DNA of 43,060 nucleotides, taken from positions 1 to 43,060 of IMG/VR virus record IMGVR_UViG_3300025876_000043. One strand, written 5' to 3'. The DNA is from a virus. Shown in pieces: positions 8,107 through 18,450 of this stretch. The first letter of the stretch is position 1; every line of letters begins with the position of its first letter. Below the pieces are notes generated by a model that made no database searches, was not told the DNA's origin, and saw nothing but the letters and a program-made list of their open reading frames with translations. Both the position numbers and the translations under genes were made by a program.

Positions 8107-11100
8107 TTAATTATAAATATAAGACATGATTTTATCAAGAAAGGACCTTTTTACTTGAGGCCTCATGTCCTTAAGTACTTCTCTAAAGTCTTCTTCCAAT
8201 TTGTTATATAATCTATCAGGCCCGATAATACGGGAACTTTCTTTATACTCCTGAGCCATCTCTTTATAGATACCATCGCCATGCTTAAGGTCACCCATAC
8301 GAGCGGCTAACTCGTCATTCTTATCAGATTTAAGTACATTAACATCTTTACCTTCATTCTGTAAATCCGCATACTCCATACCTCTATGTCGTAGCTCATG
8401 CGCCATAACATCCATATTCTCAGTTAATGTAGATTGTCTATCAAGAAAGACAGAGTCATCTATCATGCCTTTATCTTTTAAATTAAAGAACTCCCCAAAC
8501 TCCTGCCGTGTATTCTCCATACGTTCGATAAGTTCTCCGTTAGACATATCTTTAATCTTGTGTGTATAAATACCTGCAGAGCTAAGATTAGAAGGAGATG
8601 TATATACATTAGGCTGCTCTCCGTAGGCTCTTAAGCCCACCTGTGCAAGTACATCATCTTTCTCATCTAAATAAGAAGATACCTCATTCCAGTATTCCAT
8701 ATCCCCGAAAGCTTCGTTAGTCTCCTTTTCTGACTTAGGTACAGGGGACTTTTTAGGAACACTTACACTTCCTAACTGACCACCTTCCGCACGATAACCA
8801 ATACGACCACCAGTAGATAGTTTTCTTTCATAACCTACATCTACTAAAGTATCTTCAAGACCATCTACAATGTCTCCTCTAAGACTATTAGCAATAGGAA
8901 TATTACCTAACAAAGGAACAGTAGACGTAATGCTTCTAGCAACTGTTCGTGGATTACTACTAGTTAAACCGCTAATTAAATCAGCTATTTTAGAAGGTAT
9001 TGGACCCAATAGAACAGATAAAGGACTAGAGCCGTATTCCGACGCATCTATCATATCTTTAAGAAATGTTCCTGCTCCAAAAATACCAGTATTCATTAAT
9101 AGATGAAGCAGCATAGCTCCACCTTCTTTATCATCAAAAGAAGAGTCTTCATCGCCGTAGCGAATTTCATCTTTCATTGCTTGAGCCGCAGCTGCAACTG
9201 TCATAATCATAGTTAATGATAAAGCAGCTTTTACAGCAGCTTCAGGATTTTTAGGGAGACCACCAGCTTTACCGCCATACATTGGAGTTGTAATATCTCT
9301 CCAAATACGAAAACCTACAGTATTTCCAAACACTGTTAAAAATGCTTTTAATTGAAATATTAAAGCGTAATTAGGATCACTCATAAGTAGTGGTTTATTA
9401 ACAGTATTAGGAGCCATAATATTGTCATCAACAGCTTTAGATAAAGCTCTATTAATTAATGTAGGATTATCTTTTCCACTTGATTCAATCCATTCTGTAA
9501 GTGTTTTATTTGTTTTAGGATTAGCAATACCATAAATCTTTTGAAGTCTTGACGCAGCCTTATTGCCATCAACAGTTGGTTTACTTAAAGAGTTATCAGC
9601 CTGTGCACGAATTGCATCATCAAGTAAATTCTTACGCATAGCAGAGTAAGCCATGTATCTGCTTAACTGAGTTACTTCAGTGAGAAGTGTTAGTTTAAAA
9701 AATGTATTTGTAATTTTTTTAGAAGTTGTAAATCCTTCAATTTCATTAAATCGTTCAGCTAGACTACCATCTAAACCCTGAAGAATATTTTCAAAATTCT
9801 TTTCCATTTCAGTTTTAGATATTTTAGGTAGGATACTACGTAAGGCTCTTCTAAATCCAATTCCTAATGTTTTAACTGTTAAAGGAAGAACGTGTTTAGG
9901 AGAAAGACTTGAAAAAATAATAAAAGGTTCTGATAATGCAGTAAAAGCTGATAAAGCCATTGTTGAAATGTAACCCGCAGCTCTAGCAAAATTACTAATT
10001 TTTCTTAACGATTCATCTTGAATTTGCCATTTACCATTTATAGCTTTATGAAGGTCTTTTATTCTTTCAAATTCACCTTTAGTAACAGACTCTGGACTTT
10101 CAGTAAATAATTTATTAACTGCATCTGTAATCTTTTGATTACCAATACGATTTCCTACATTTAAAAAATGACTTGTAAGAACAGCCGACGCATTGTCTTC
10201 TACTAATCCTGCATCAAATAAAGCATCTCTAGCTTTTTTAGGAAGTGTTCTACTTTCTTCAAACGCTTCTTTTTTAGCTACAGTTTTACGTCCTTCAGAA
10301 TCATATTCCCAAGATAAATCTTTAACCATTGGTTGACTTTGATAGTCTGTATCTTTAAGATTCTCAATAAATCTATCAATACTAGAAGGTTTCATTCCTG
10401 CTTTAATTAAAACTTCTTTTGCTAATTTTCGTTGAGCTTTAGTAGATAATTTATAAGATACAGGAAGATAATCAGCTTCAAAATTAATATCAATACCTTG
10501 ATCTAGTAATTCTTGAAATAGACCAGTATACTTTGTTTTTTTAAGTTCAGCATTTTGTAAAATTTTATACTGTGGATTTTTAGATTGTACTTCAGCTAAA
10601 GCTGTTTGAACATTTTCAGGAGTAGGTTCTCCCAATCCTTTTAAAGTTTCATTAAAATTTTCTTTTACACTATTAAAGGCAGAGTAGTAAGTTCCATTAG
10701 CTTGTTCTTCAGTAATCGCTCCTTTTTGAACAGCTTCATAAATCTCATTTAATGTTTGTTTATTATTTACAATAGCATCATTTAAAGATTGTTCAGTAAG
10801 TGTAATACCTTCTTCATCAATCTTTCCTAAAAGATTTCGAATCTGTTTTGCAGCTTTATCAATTCTAACGTCTGGAGAAGTATAAGTAGATTCGTTGAAT
10901 AAAGCTTTAGATAATTCTTTATTATCTTTTTTAGAAACAGGAGACTGAAAAGGAAGTTTTACAGATCGAATTAAATCATTTTCTTTTAATATATTATTAT
11001 ACTTATTAATAAATTTTGCAGTTGTTTCTGCTTTTACATCTGGTTGTGTATCAAATGCATTTTTAAGTTTAGAACCTAAATCAGATCGTTCAGCAAGATT

Positions 11101-12306
11101 AATTAAAGGTGATGTAGATTTAGCAGCTAACTTACGAGCAGCACCTATAAAACCTTCTTGAAAAGTATCAGTGTCTGATGCACGTTTACTTATTTCTGTA
11201 TCCGCATCGTTTACTGAATTTAATAATTTTTCATTTTCTTTTTTTATTTCTTCTGCTAATTTCATAGGAACATATCGTTCTTTAGGAGCAAAGTTTTCAG
11301 TTACTCCACGAATAGGTGCACCACCTGCAATACCTAAAGCAGCTGCATCTAATAAACGATTAATATTTTCATCTGTTTTATAAGGAAAAAGTCCTTCATC
11401 TGCAGACATTCCTGCAAATGAGATTTGAGTTTGTTCTTGAAGACCTTCAGTAATGCCTTCAGAAACACCGCCTTTAGCTGCCCCTTTAGCTGTAGTCTGA
11501 CCTATCTTTAACGCTCGACCTAATGCTGTTTCAGCTGCTTCTTCTCCTACATCTTTAGCTAAAACCTTTTTAACTTCGTCCTTACCAAAGTTTTTAACTA
11601 AACCGCTAAGTACAGAAGCTGCACCAATACGATCTAAAGCACCTATAACAGCACCACCAGCAATGGCATACTCTCTAGAATCTTTTTCAGAAGCTCCTAA
11701 TTTTTTAGCTTCTTCATAAACTCCACCAGTGCCTTGAGCAGTACCTACTAAAAAAGGAGCTACAAGTAAACTAGACCCTCCAGTAATAGGAGCAGCTGCG
11801 GCACCAGCTAAAACAGCTGAACCAGTTAATCCAAAACTACCAATAGCAGTTGCAACCATGTCTTTAGCTAATAACGCACCTCTTTCAATGGCACTGCCTA
11901 AACCTTCTTCATTATATAGATCAGATACCTCATCTATACCTTTTGTAAAACTTGCGCTTCTTTCTGAAGGTTTATATTTACTTATGTCTTCTTTTTGAGT
12001 TTCAATTCCACTATTAGCAATGTCTTTTAAAAAATCTAAATCAAGCTCATCACCATAAACTTTTAAACCACCAAAGAAATTTAACTGTGCTTCATCAAAA
12101 CTTTTACCTACTCTACCTGTAAAAGTATCTTGACTTTTATAAGCTCCTGCAGGGCCAGTACCTATACCAGTACCAATATTAATACTTTCTGTTAAGTCAT
12201 TTAAAGTAGGTATTTTAGTAGATAAACCGCCTGAACCAGACATAGCTTCAGCTAAAGCTGCATCTAAATCAACATCGGGTAATTCAATATTACGTTCTTC
12301 AGCCAT
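8107..12306 (-). CDS. Very large internal virion/ejection-type protein with HExxH motif
   Basis: A 1399-residue protein, the largest gene here. The N-terminal third has a long Ala/Gly-rich hydrophobic stretch (about 145-235), the middle is Lys/Asp/Glu-rich and helical, and further hydrophobic segments lie around 770-800 and 1030-1060. This resembles large ejection proteins of marine podoviruses that leave the virion with the DNA. A Gly-rich signature, STGGRIGYRAEGGQLG, lies at 1164-1179. HELRH at 1303-1307 is an HExxH zinc-protease motif, followed by acidic residues that could supply a third ligand. Lies at the end of the internal-protein cluster before the lysis genes. Function assigned by size, position and composition, not by recognised homology. 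Confidence 0.65.
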   Translation of the reverse strand: MAEERNIELPDVDLDAALAEAMSGSGGLSTKIPTLNDLTESINIGTGIGTGPAGAYKSQDTFTGRVGKSFDEAQLNFFGGLKVYGDELDLDFLKDIANSGIETQKEDISKYKPSERSASFTKGIDEVSDLYNEEGLGSAIERGALLAKDMVATAIGSFGLTGSAVLAGAAAAPITGGSSLLVAPFLVGTAQGTGGVYEEAKKLGASEKDSREYAIAGGAVIGALDRIGAASVLSGLVKNFGKDEVKKVLAKDVGEEAAETALGRALKIGQTTAKGAAKGGVSEGITEGLQEQTQISFAGMSADEGLFPYKTDENINRLLDAAALGIAGGAPIRGVTENFAPKERYVPMKLAEEIKKENEKLLNSVNDADTEISKRASDTDTFQEGFIGAARKLAAKSTSPLINLAERSDLGSKLKNAFDTQPDVKAETTAKFINKYNNILKENDLIRSVKLPFQSPVSKKDNKELSKALFNESTYTSPDVRIDKAAKQIRNLLGKIDEEGITLTEQSLNDAIVNNKQTLNEIYEAVQKGAITEEQANGTYYSAFNSVKENFNETLKGLGEPTPENVQTALAEVQSKNPQYKILQNAELKKTKYTGLFQELLDQGIDINFEADYLPVSYKLSTKAQRKLAKEVLIKAGMKPSSIDRFIENLKDTDYQSQPMVKDLSWEYDSEGRKTVAKKEAFEESRTLPKKARDALFDAGLVEDNASAVLTSHFLNVGNRIGNQKITDAVNKLFTESPESVTKGEFERIKDLHKAINGKWQIQDESLRKISNFARAAGYISTMALSAFTALSEPFIIFSSLSPKHVLPLTVKTLGIGFRRALRSILPKISKTEMEKNFENILQGLDGSLAERFNEIEGFTTSKKITNTFFKLTLLTEVTQLSRYMAYSAMRKNLLDDAIRAQADNSLSKPTVDGNKAASRLQKIYGIANPKTNKTLTEWIESSGKDNPTLINRALSKAVDDNIMAPNTVNKPLLMSDPNYALIFQLKAFLTVFGNTVGFRIWRDITTPMYGGKAGGLPKNPEAAVKAALSLTMIMTVAAAAQAMKDEIRYGDEDSSFDDKEGGAMLLHLLMNTGIFGAGTFLKDMIDASEYGSSPLSVLLGPIPSKIADLISGLTSSNPRTVARSITSTVPLLGNIPIANSLRGDIVDGLEDTLVDVGYERKLSTGGRIGYRAEGGQLGSVSVPKKSPVPKSEKETNEAFGDMEYWNEVSSYLDEKDDVLAQVGLRAYGEQPNVYTSPSNLSSAGIYTHKIKDMSNGELIERMENTRQEFGEFFNLKDKGMIDDSVFLDRQSTLTENMDVMAHELRHRGMEYADLQNEGKDVNVLKSDKNDELAARMGDLKHGDGIYKEMAQEYKESSRIIGPDRLYNKLEEDFREVLKDMRPQVKRSFLDKIMSYIYN

Positions 12307-12341
12307 ATTTTTTATGTATACCTATTAAATTATTATTAAAG

Positions 12342-14045
12342 TTAATCATAAATCTTATCGAAAAACCCTTCTGCTTCTTCTTCTTTTTCTTTTGTGAATA
12401 ACCCTGCTTCTTGCATTTTTTGAATAGCGAGTCGAGTAGCATCAGTTGCAGAAATAATTTGATTGTTTTGGCGGTAGAGTTCTTGCAAAGTTGCAGCTTC
12501 GGCTAAAATTTGAGGACTTCTTTTCTTAAAAAGATCATCCATATCTGTTAATTTAGCTACGTCGTTAATTACAATTTGCGCTGCTTCTGCATTTGGTCCT
12601 TTCTCTTTCCACTCTTTTGGAATCGATGGTGTAATAGTTTTTCCTGATTTAAGTGCTTTAAGTTTCATAGCTTTTAATGTTTCTTGATTAGTTAAAGCTG
12701 TAATTTGTTTTTCAGTTAAACCTAACTCCATCAGTTTATCTTGGAATCCTGCTTCAACATTAGCAGCTTCAAGTTCTCGTTCTCTTGTACGAGCTTCGCC
12801 AAGACCGCCTAATGCAGTTTTAGCAGCTGGAATACTTGCATCAAGTAATCCTTTACCCTGCCCACCAGCTTCAGCAATTTGAAGACCAGCCATTGCAAGT
12901 TGAAGAAATTTATCACGTCCTATATCTTCTTTTTGTTTTTCACGTAATGCTGCACGTTGCTCTTGTAATGAAGTTGATTCATCTTTTAACCCTTCAAGAC
13001 TTTGCATATACGAGTCTAAAGTAGTTTGATAAGAAGATGGTGTTTTTATTTGACTACCATTAGCTTTTTTAACATATCGTTTAGTTGGTAGATCAGCAAG
13101 ACCACCAGCCTTACGTTTAATTTGACCACCATCTTTAGCAAAAGCTTTTGCACCTGCAATACCTGCACCTGCAAGTCCTGCAAGTTGAGTACCTAAATTA
13201 GGCGGTGGAGTTGCAGTCTGTGTTACACCAAATTGATTAGGCGTAAGTGGGAAGCCCCTAATAATTGAACTATACTCTTGAAGAGTTCGTTCAGGATACT
13301 GAAGTTCTTCTTGAAACTGTTGATAACCAATATCAAGACCACGTTGTCCCTGTTGTTGTTGTGCAGCACCTACACCACTTAATGCACCTAATTCAGCTAA
13401 TGCAAGTCTGGGAGCTTGTTCACTTAAACCTGCAAGTTGTTGACCACCTGCAAGCTCTCGTCCCTTTTGACGTTCAAATTGTGCAGCACCTGTTTCAAAT
13501 GCAGATTGCTGTCCTTTAGCTTGAATATCAGCAAGTAATTGTGCTTCATTTCTACGCTGTTCAGATTCTTGAATAGCTTGACGAGAACCGCCAAAGCCAC
13601 CTGCACCTACTGCACTTGCTCCAATATCTTGTCGTTGAACATCACCACTACGCATAGCTTCACGTTTTTGAATATCAATAACTGACTGCATATAAGGAGA
13701 CATATACTGTTGTGCTGCAGCTGTATCAAATTGACCCAGTGATGCTTGTGTAGCATCTAAAGCAGGTTGCATATATGTTTTACTTGAAGCAAGAGTAGGA
13801 TCAGAAGCAAGACCACTACGAGCAATCCCTGCAATTCCGCTTTGAGCTTCTAACTGTTCAGGAGTAAACTCAGCAAGTCTTGGAGCAGGATAAGGAATAT
13901 ATCCTTCTGCATCACGAGCTTCCATACGGGTTTTAGACCGCTCTAGAATATCTGTGATGTATGGCTTTAGCTCTTCAGGAAACTCTGAAGTTTGGCTTAC
14001 CTGCTGTTGTGATGGTGGTGGTGGTGGCGCTCCTCCTCCTCCCAT
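12342..14045 (-). CDS. Internal virion-type structural protein
   Basis: A 567-residue protein beginning with a Gly/Pro-rich tract (GGGGAPPPPPS), followed by a Gln/Ala-rich helical region with GAGGFGGSRQAIQE (148-160), a stretch common in virion proteins of marine podoviruses. Residues 306-315 carry the basic Gly-rich signature GGQIKRKAGG shared with other proteins of this block. The C-terminal half is a long charged helix. Lies between the GNAT-like gene and the giant protein, in the internal-protein cluster. Probably packaged in the head or ejected with the DNA; no enzymatic motif seen. Confidence 0.6.
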   Translation of the reverse strand: MGGGGAPPPPPSQQQVSQTSEFPEELKPYITDILERSKTRMEARDAEGYIPYPAPRLAEFTPEQLEAQSGIAGIARSGLASDPTLASSKTYMQPALDATQASLGQFDTAAAQQYMSPYMQSVIDIQKREAMRSGDVQRQDIGASAVGAGGFGGSRQAIQESEQRRNEAQLLADIQAKGQQSAFETGAAQFERQKGRELAGGQQLAGLSEQAPRLALAELGALSGVGAAQQQQGQRGLDIGYQQFQEELQYPERTLQEYSSIIRGFPLTPNQFGVTQTATPPPNLGTQLAGLAGAGIAGAKAFAKDGGQIKRKAGGLADLPTKRYVKKANGSQIKTPSSYQTTLDSYMQSLEGLKDESTSLQEQRAALREKQKEDIGRDKFLQLAMAGLQIAEAGGQGKGLLDASIPAAKTALGGLGEARTRERELEAANVEAGFQDKLMELGLTEKQITALTNQETLKAMKLKALKSGKTITPSIPKEWKEKGPNAEAAQIVINDVAKLTDMDDLFKKRSPQILAEAATLQELYRQNNQIISATDATRLAIQKMQEAGLFTKEKEEEAEGFFDKIYD

Positions 14046-14046
14046 G

Positions 14047-14478
14047 TTATTCTCCTTTCTCTATGTTCTTAGTCATGACAGTATATCCTTCTTTCCAATT
14101 GATTTTATTTAAAACTCGTAACCAACCTTTACGTCCATATAGTACAAGTCTGTTACAGTTATTTTCTTTAGCAAATTCTTGAAATTGTGTTTCAGTTTTA
14201 AGTAAAAATTTATTAAAGTGTTTTCCAGTTACCATTCTCATTAGTAGTTCATTAAAGTTAGGATGCTCAACTACTTCAGTAACTGCTACACCCTGTATTT
14301 CTTTAGTATCTAAGTTAACTGCAATCCATAAATCCCAATACTGACTTTCAATATAATCTTGATAATCTTTAAGAGAGTATTCTCCGTCAGTTCTTTCTAA
14401 ACCTTTTATAATTAAAGGGGTAACTGCATCCCAGTAATATCCTGCATCTTTAGCAGATAAACGTACAAGTTCAATCAT
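14047..14478 (-). CDS. GNAT-like virion-associated protein (T7 gp13-like)
   Basis: A 143-residue protein. The N-terminal YYWDAVTPLIIKGLERT, a central LWIAVNLDTKEIQGVAVTEV and a C-terminal CNRLVLYGRKGWLRVL follow the GNAT acetyltransferase fold as seen in small phage proteins of the T7 gp13 kind. T7 gp13 is needed for virion maturation. The acetyl-CoA loop (R/Q-x-x-G-x-G/A) is not obvious, so acetyltransferase activity is doubtful. It sits between two internal-protein genes with gaps of 1 and 9 bp, supporting a virion or assembly role. Confidence 0.65.
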   Translation of the reverse strand: MIELVRLSAKDAGYYWDAVTPLIIKGLERTDGEYSLKDYQDYIESQYWDLWIAVNLDTKEIQGVAVTEVVEHPNFNELLMRMVTGKHFNKFLLKTETQFQEFAKENNCNRLVLYGRKGWLRVLNKINWKEGYTVMTKNIEKGE

Positions 14479-14487
14479 CTATAACCC

Positions 14488-16092
14488 TTAACTCATTAAA
14501 GTAGCCAACTCCTTTAAGCCATTTAATTGTTTTGGTTGCTCACCTTTATTATAAGCTTTATTACGAAGATTTGCTACAAATTTATCAAGTCTATCTGCAC
14601 CTGCATCAGTACTACCATTACCTAAAGCTGCTACACTATGAGCATCAATTACATATTCATCTTTAGAAAGTAATGCTTTATCCGGTCCTTCTTCTCCACC
14701 ATCAACAACATCAAATTCAACATCATCTGACATACCGTCTGCTCCTATTTCACCACCTTCAACTAGTCCTTTAAAGGTTTGAATATTGCCACCCATACCT
14801 TCATATAAGTCCTGTAGACTGCCACCACTTGCAGCTGGGACATATCCACCAACTGGACCCATCCCTTTAGCTGGCATACCTACAACGCCTGTTGGTCCAC
14901 CATATAAATTAGAAGGAGAAGAAACATTTGAAGGTCTACTTCCGCTTAAATATGTAAGAGGATCACTACGTCCTAAAGCAGATGAAAGAACTTCTTGAGT
15001 TGTAAGACCATCAGCTTTAGCAGGTTGTCTAATTTCATCAGCTGCACGAGTACCGTAAGCTGAAGGAGATGAAGCTTTTTGTTGTCCCATGTTATTTTTA
15101 GCTTCTTCATATGCTTTTCTTTGATCAATTGAAGCTTCTTGGATCATTCCCGCTGGAACACCAGTTGCAACTCCTACACCTGCTTTTTCAAGTGCTTGTA
15201 GTTGACTTACAGGTGTGGTCTGACCAAAAATTTCAAAAGGAGTAGCTGCCATAGTTTCAGCTGTACCTTTTCCTCCAACCATATCTGCAAAACCACCTGC
15301 TATTGATCCATCTAATTTTTCCGCTCCAGCAGCTTTTAATTGTTCATTTGTAAAAGTTCCAGAGTTTATAGCGTCTGAAAGAGTTGTTCCCGGTCCCTGT
15401 AGCGCTTCTGCTCCTGTAACAGCTAAACCTAAATTTTGATTAGTAGCAGCTGTAGTATCTCCTACTATACCAGTAAGTTTTTTACCTGCTTGTGATGTTA
15501 ACTCATCAAAGTATGCGCTTGCTTTACCTGCAGTACTAAAACCTTCTTGCGTTATAGCTTGACCTGTATCAGCTACTGCTTTTGCTGCAGGGTTTCCTAC
15601 ATTAAAAATTGCATCTTGCATAGCTTTAGTTTTAACACCTTCAATAGTTGCATCGGCACCAGCTTGTCCCATTGTTTTTGTAACATCTGCTCCTGCTTTT
15701 AATGCATCAGCAGATGGTCCTGCCATTGCACCACCAATACCTGCTGAAGCTCCACCTAACGCTCCTGCTAGTAATGCATCTTCTGTAGACCCACCCTGCA
15801 ATTTAGACATACCTGCATTAGCTGCTGCCATAATTGCCATTTGAGCAGGAATAGACAGACCTCCAGTTGCTATGCCTAAACCTACATTTGCAATCATTGG
15901 AAGTATTTGTTTAAAACTAAAAGCTTCAGGTAGACCCGTATCAGGGTTAATAGTTATCTTACCTAAAGATGCAAGACCTGCAATTTCTGGCTTTGTCATA
16001 TGAATAAGTTCAGTATCACCCTGACGACCTTTCATTGCCATTAAGCTAGATAGACCGCTAAGTGGTGCTTCTCTATTAATCATTTCAGCCAT
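14488..16092 (-). CDS. Gly/Ala-rich virion protein with C-terminal EYV-ALGNGSTDAGA domain
   Basis: A 534-residue protein. The N-terminal half is Ala/Gly-rich with hydrophobic helices (IPAQMAIMAAANAGMSKL; DALLAGALGGASAGIGGAMAG), suitable for membrane interaction. The acidic part before the C-terminus (DGMSDDVEFDVVDGGEEG) is followed by LSKDEYVIDAHSVAALGNG and STDAGADRLDKFVANLR, a conserved module found near the C-terminus of many marine phage virion proteins. Probably an internal or tail-associated protein that helps DNA entry; inferred from composition and place. Confidence 0.55.
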   Translation of the reverse strand: MAEMINREAPLSGLSSLMAMKGRQGDTELIHMTKPEIAGLASLGKITINPDTGLPEAFSFKQILPMIANVGLGIATGGLSIPAQMAIMAAANAGMSKLQGGSTEDALLAGALGGASAGIGGAMAGPSADALKAGADVTKTMGQAGADATIEGVKTKAMQDAIFNVGNPAAKAVADTGQAITQEGFSTAGKASAYFDELTSQAGKKLTGIVGDTTAATNQNLGLAVTGAEALQGPGTTLSDAINSGTFTNEQLKAAGAEKLDGSIAGGFADMVGGKGTAETMAATPFEIFGQTTPVSQLQALEKAGVGVATGVPAGMIQEASIDQRKAYEEAKNNMGQQKASSPSAYGTRAADEIRQPAKADGLTTQEVLSSALGRSDPLTYLSGSRPSNVSSPSNLYGGPTGVVGMPAKGMGPVGGYVPAASGGSLQDLYEGMGGNIQTFKGLVEGGEIGADGMSDDVEFDVVDGGEEGPDKALLSKDEYVIDAHSVAALGNGSTDAGADRLDKFVANLRNKAYNKGEQPKQLNGLKELATLMS

Positions 16093-16107
16093 TACTTCTT
16101 GCTCCCT

Positions 16108-16347
16108 TTAAATAACATTTTTTATATTCATATAATTAGATTGAACTTTTGTACCATCGGCGTATGCTGTATTAGCAGTGGAAGGCTGTATATCTTGTTG
16201 TTTATTATACATCTGTCCTGTATTAAACGCCAATCCACTCAATGTTTTATTTTCATCTATAATTACACCTGAATTAATATTCTGAATGTAAGTACTATTA
16301 TTAATTAAATCATAATACTCAGTTAGTTTAGTAGTTTTATCATCCAT
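16108..16347 (-). CDS. Small hypothetical virion-region protein
   Basis: A 79-residue Asn/Thr/Tyr-rich protein, starting MDDKTTKLTEYYDL. The ATG at 16347 lies 1 bp past the upstream stop; a frame extension to 16362 would overlap that gene. No domain recognised. Its place next to the 90-residue protein and the gp10-like gene suggests a minor tail or internal component. Confidence 0.6.
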   Translation of the reverse strand: MDDKTTKLTEYYDLINNSTYIQNINSGVIIDENKTLSGLAFNTGQMYNKQQDIQPSTANTAYADGTKVQSNYMNIKNVI

Positions 16348-16348
16348 T

Positions 16349-16621
16349 TTAATTAAAAGCATCCCATGCTGATGTTACTGCATTCCACCCATAGTATTTA
16401 CCAGTAGGCTCGATATATACAACAAACCCACCATTAGGTCTACCAATATCAGTTGTTGTTACAGCGGTTAAAATCTGTGTAGCAGGTTTAAAGTTTTGCT
16501 CTGTATCTCGTGTATCAAGTTCATTGATCAATTGACCTGACCATGATTGAATTGACATATATAAGTCCTGTAGCTCTTTAGTAGCCATATACTTATAATA
16601 AGATAGTTCAGGATATCTCAT
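16349..16621 (-). CDS. Small hypothetical virion-region protein
   Basis: A 90-residue protein with a helical N-terminal half (YMATKELQDLYMSIQSW) and a beta-rich C-terminal half ending in Trp/Tyr residues (GGFVVYIEPTGKYYGWN, then WDAFN). Its start codon shares a base with the stop of the gp10-like gene, so it is probably translated by coupling. The layout would suit a small tail-tip or fibre-connecting protein, but no family was recognised. Confidence 0.6.
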   Translation of the reverse strand: MRYPELSYYKYMATKELQDLYMSIQSWSGQLINELDTRDTEQNFKPATQILTAVTTTDIGRPNGGFVVYIEPTGKYYGWNAVTSAWDAFN

Positions 16622-18438
16622 TATCTGTTACCATCTCGTTGACCTGAAATACGAACTGCACCCCAACGCCAATAAGTATTATTAGAAGCAGCTGACACAC
16701 GTACTCGTGCCTGTCTTCCTCTTGCACGTAAGTCTACCTTTCTTGTTCCTGCATTAATATAGTATGGACCTTTAATTGTTTCTGGTCCTGTAGGATATTG
16801 TTTAGTTGTAATCTTAATAGCAATTGTTCCATCATTAAATTCAAAGTCAGGAATAATTTTATCAATGAATATCATATCCATACCTTCTTCAAAGTCAAAA
16901 TCAGATGACTCACAAAAGTTAGGAATTGTTTCATTATCACCTGTATAAATATCAACTGGTTCATTATCATATAAATAACTATCTGATCCAGTTGTAATTG
17001 TATTATCATATACATTACGATCTTTAAACGTAGTCCACTTACATGTACCATAAACCCAATGATCTTCTTCTGGATTATAAATTACATATGAGTCACATTC
17101 AATAGATTCACTAGATGGATATAACCAAATAATTTCTTTAAACTCACTATTAACTCCAGCATATACTTTATCTAACTGGTTAAAGTTAATATTGTCAAAT
17201 ACATATCTACGTACTGTAGACCGTAAGTTACGAACTTGACCGTCAAAAGAATAGAAGTTATCGTCTGACATCCAGAAAGCTCGACCATCATAGTCAACAC
17301 ATGCATGTTGTCCTAAAAGACCACAGTTAGTTCCTAATTGACGGAACTGAAAAACAAAAGGATTACCTACATAAGTCATACCGTACATAGATTTATCAGT
17401 CCAAATATTAATTTGGTTTCTACTACGAACACCACCAATAATACGAGTACCATCTGTAAGTTCAACTTCTCCACTTGTAGAGGAAACTGAAGGAGTCCAG
17501 TTAGTATAGTCTTCTTGATCCGACCAACGTACACGAAGTGGGGAGTAATCAGCTGCAAAACCAGTTGCACCTAATGAGATTACATGTCGATCATTAGGAG
17601 AAACTAGAATAGAATTAGACTGTGCAGGAGATGCAGTTACAACAACTGCTCTTGCTGGAATAGCCGCTGCATCTCTATCCCAATAATAAATCTGACCGCC
17701 TCTACGACATACAATTAAATCTTCACCCCAATTATCTAAAGACCACTGAGTTCCCTGTAAGATAATATTGGAAGATTCGGCTGGTTCATCCCATGCACGT
17801 TCCCCAGTTACTGAAACACCTGCATTGTAAATACCTGCTCCAAAACCTAAACCTGCAATTGCAATATTTGATCCTGTTTCTAATAAGAACTGACCAGTTC
17901 CTTCTCCTGCACTTGTTTGGGTTGCAGATGCAGCTGTTGCTGCAGAAATTGTAAAATTATCATCGTCAGTAACTGAAATAATTTCGTATACGCTTGTACC
18001 TAATACAATGCTGCCGCCAATTGTAGTTGATGAGCTAATTAATACAAAATCACCTATAACTCTATTATGAGATGCAGATGAAACACTAACCAAAAACGAA
18101 GCAGTTTGAGTTGCAAACGCACTGGTAAAAGTAGTAGATGAAACAATAGGTGTGATATCTACATTATTATTGCCGTCATAAACATATAACTTTTTTTCTG
18201 TACCAAAAGCAGCTAAACGTCTTGTATTATTATCTGACCAAATACGGAGATCACGAGCAGTACCATCAAAAGGAGTATCAACTCTTTTTACCCACCCGCG
18301 AAGATTTTCAGGTCTTCCTTCTCTAAACCGTACTTTATCACCATCATACCATTTACCTTCTTCCGTATAGCGAGTAGTCTCCCTATGGAAGCCAGCTTGA
18401 TAGTTTAATTTAAGTAGAGTTCCGTCAGTTGATGACAT
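16621..18438 (-). CDS. Tail hub / DNA-stabilisation protein, P22 gp10-like
   Basis: A 605-residue, almost wholly beta-rich protein. The N-terminal GKWYDGDKVRFREGRPENLR, the repeated Trp-Asp/Tyr-Trp blades (LRIWSDNNTRRLAAFGT; WSLDNWGEDLIVCRRGGQIYYWDRD; WSDQEDYTNWTPSV) and the tail ending RWGAVRISGQRDGNR match a family of podoviral tail proteins placed with P22 gp10, which plugs the portal channel and connects adaptor to needle. Blade-like spacing suggests a propeller-type fold. Together with the adaptor-type proteins and the lack of a tape measure it supports short-tail morphology. Confidence 0.6.
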   Translation of the reverse strand: MSSTDGTLLKLNYQAGFHRETTRYTEEGKWYDGDKVRFREGRPENLRGWVKRVDTPFDGTARDLRIWSDNNTRRLAAFGTEKKLYVYDGNNNVDITPIVSSTTFTSAFATQTASFLVSVSSASHNRVIGDFVLISSSTTIGGSIVLGTSVYEIISVTDDDNFTISAATAASATQTSAGEGTGQFLLETGSNIAIAGLGFGAGIYNAGVSVTGERAWDEPAESSNIILQGTQWSLDNWGEDLIVCRRGGQIYYWDRDAAAIPARAVVVTASPAQSNSILVSPNDRHVISLGATGFAADYSPLRVRWSDQEDYTNWTPSVSSTSGEVELTDGTRIIGGVRSRNQINIWTDKSMYGMTYVGNPFVFQFRQLGTNCGLLGQHACVDYDGRAFWMSDDNFYSFDGQVRNLRSTVRRYVFDNINFNQLDKVYAGVNSEFKEIIWLYPSSESIECDSYVIYNPEEDHWVYGTCKWTTFKDRNVYDNTITTGSDSYLYDNEPVDIYTGDNETIPNFCESSDFDFEEGMDMIFIDKIIPDFEFNDGTIAIKITTKQYPTGPETIKGPYYINAGTRKVDLRARGRQARVRVSAASNNTYWRWGAVRISGQRDGNR

Positions 18439-18450
18439 ACTATTTTTACC

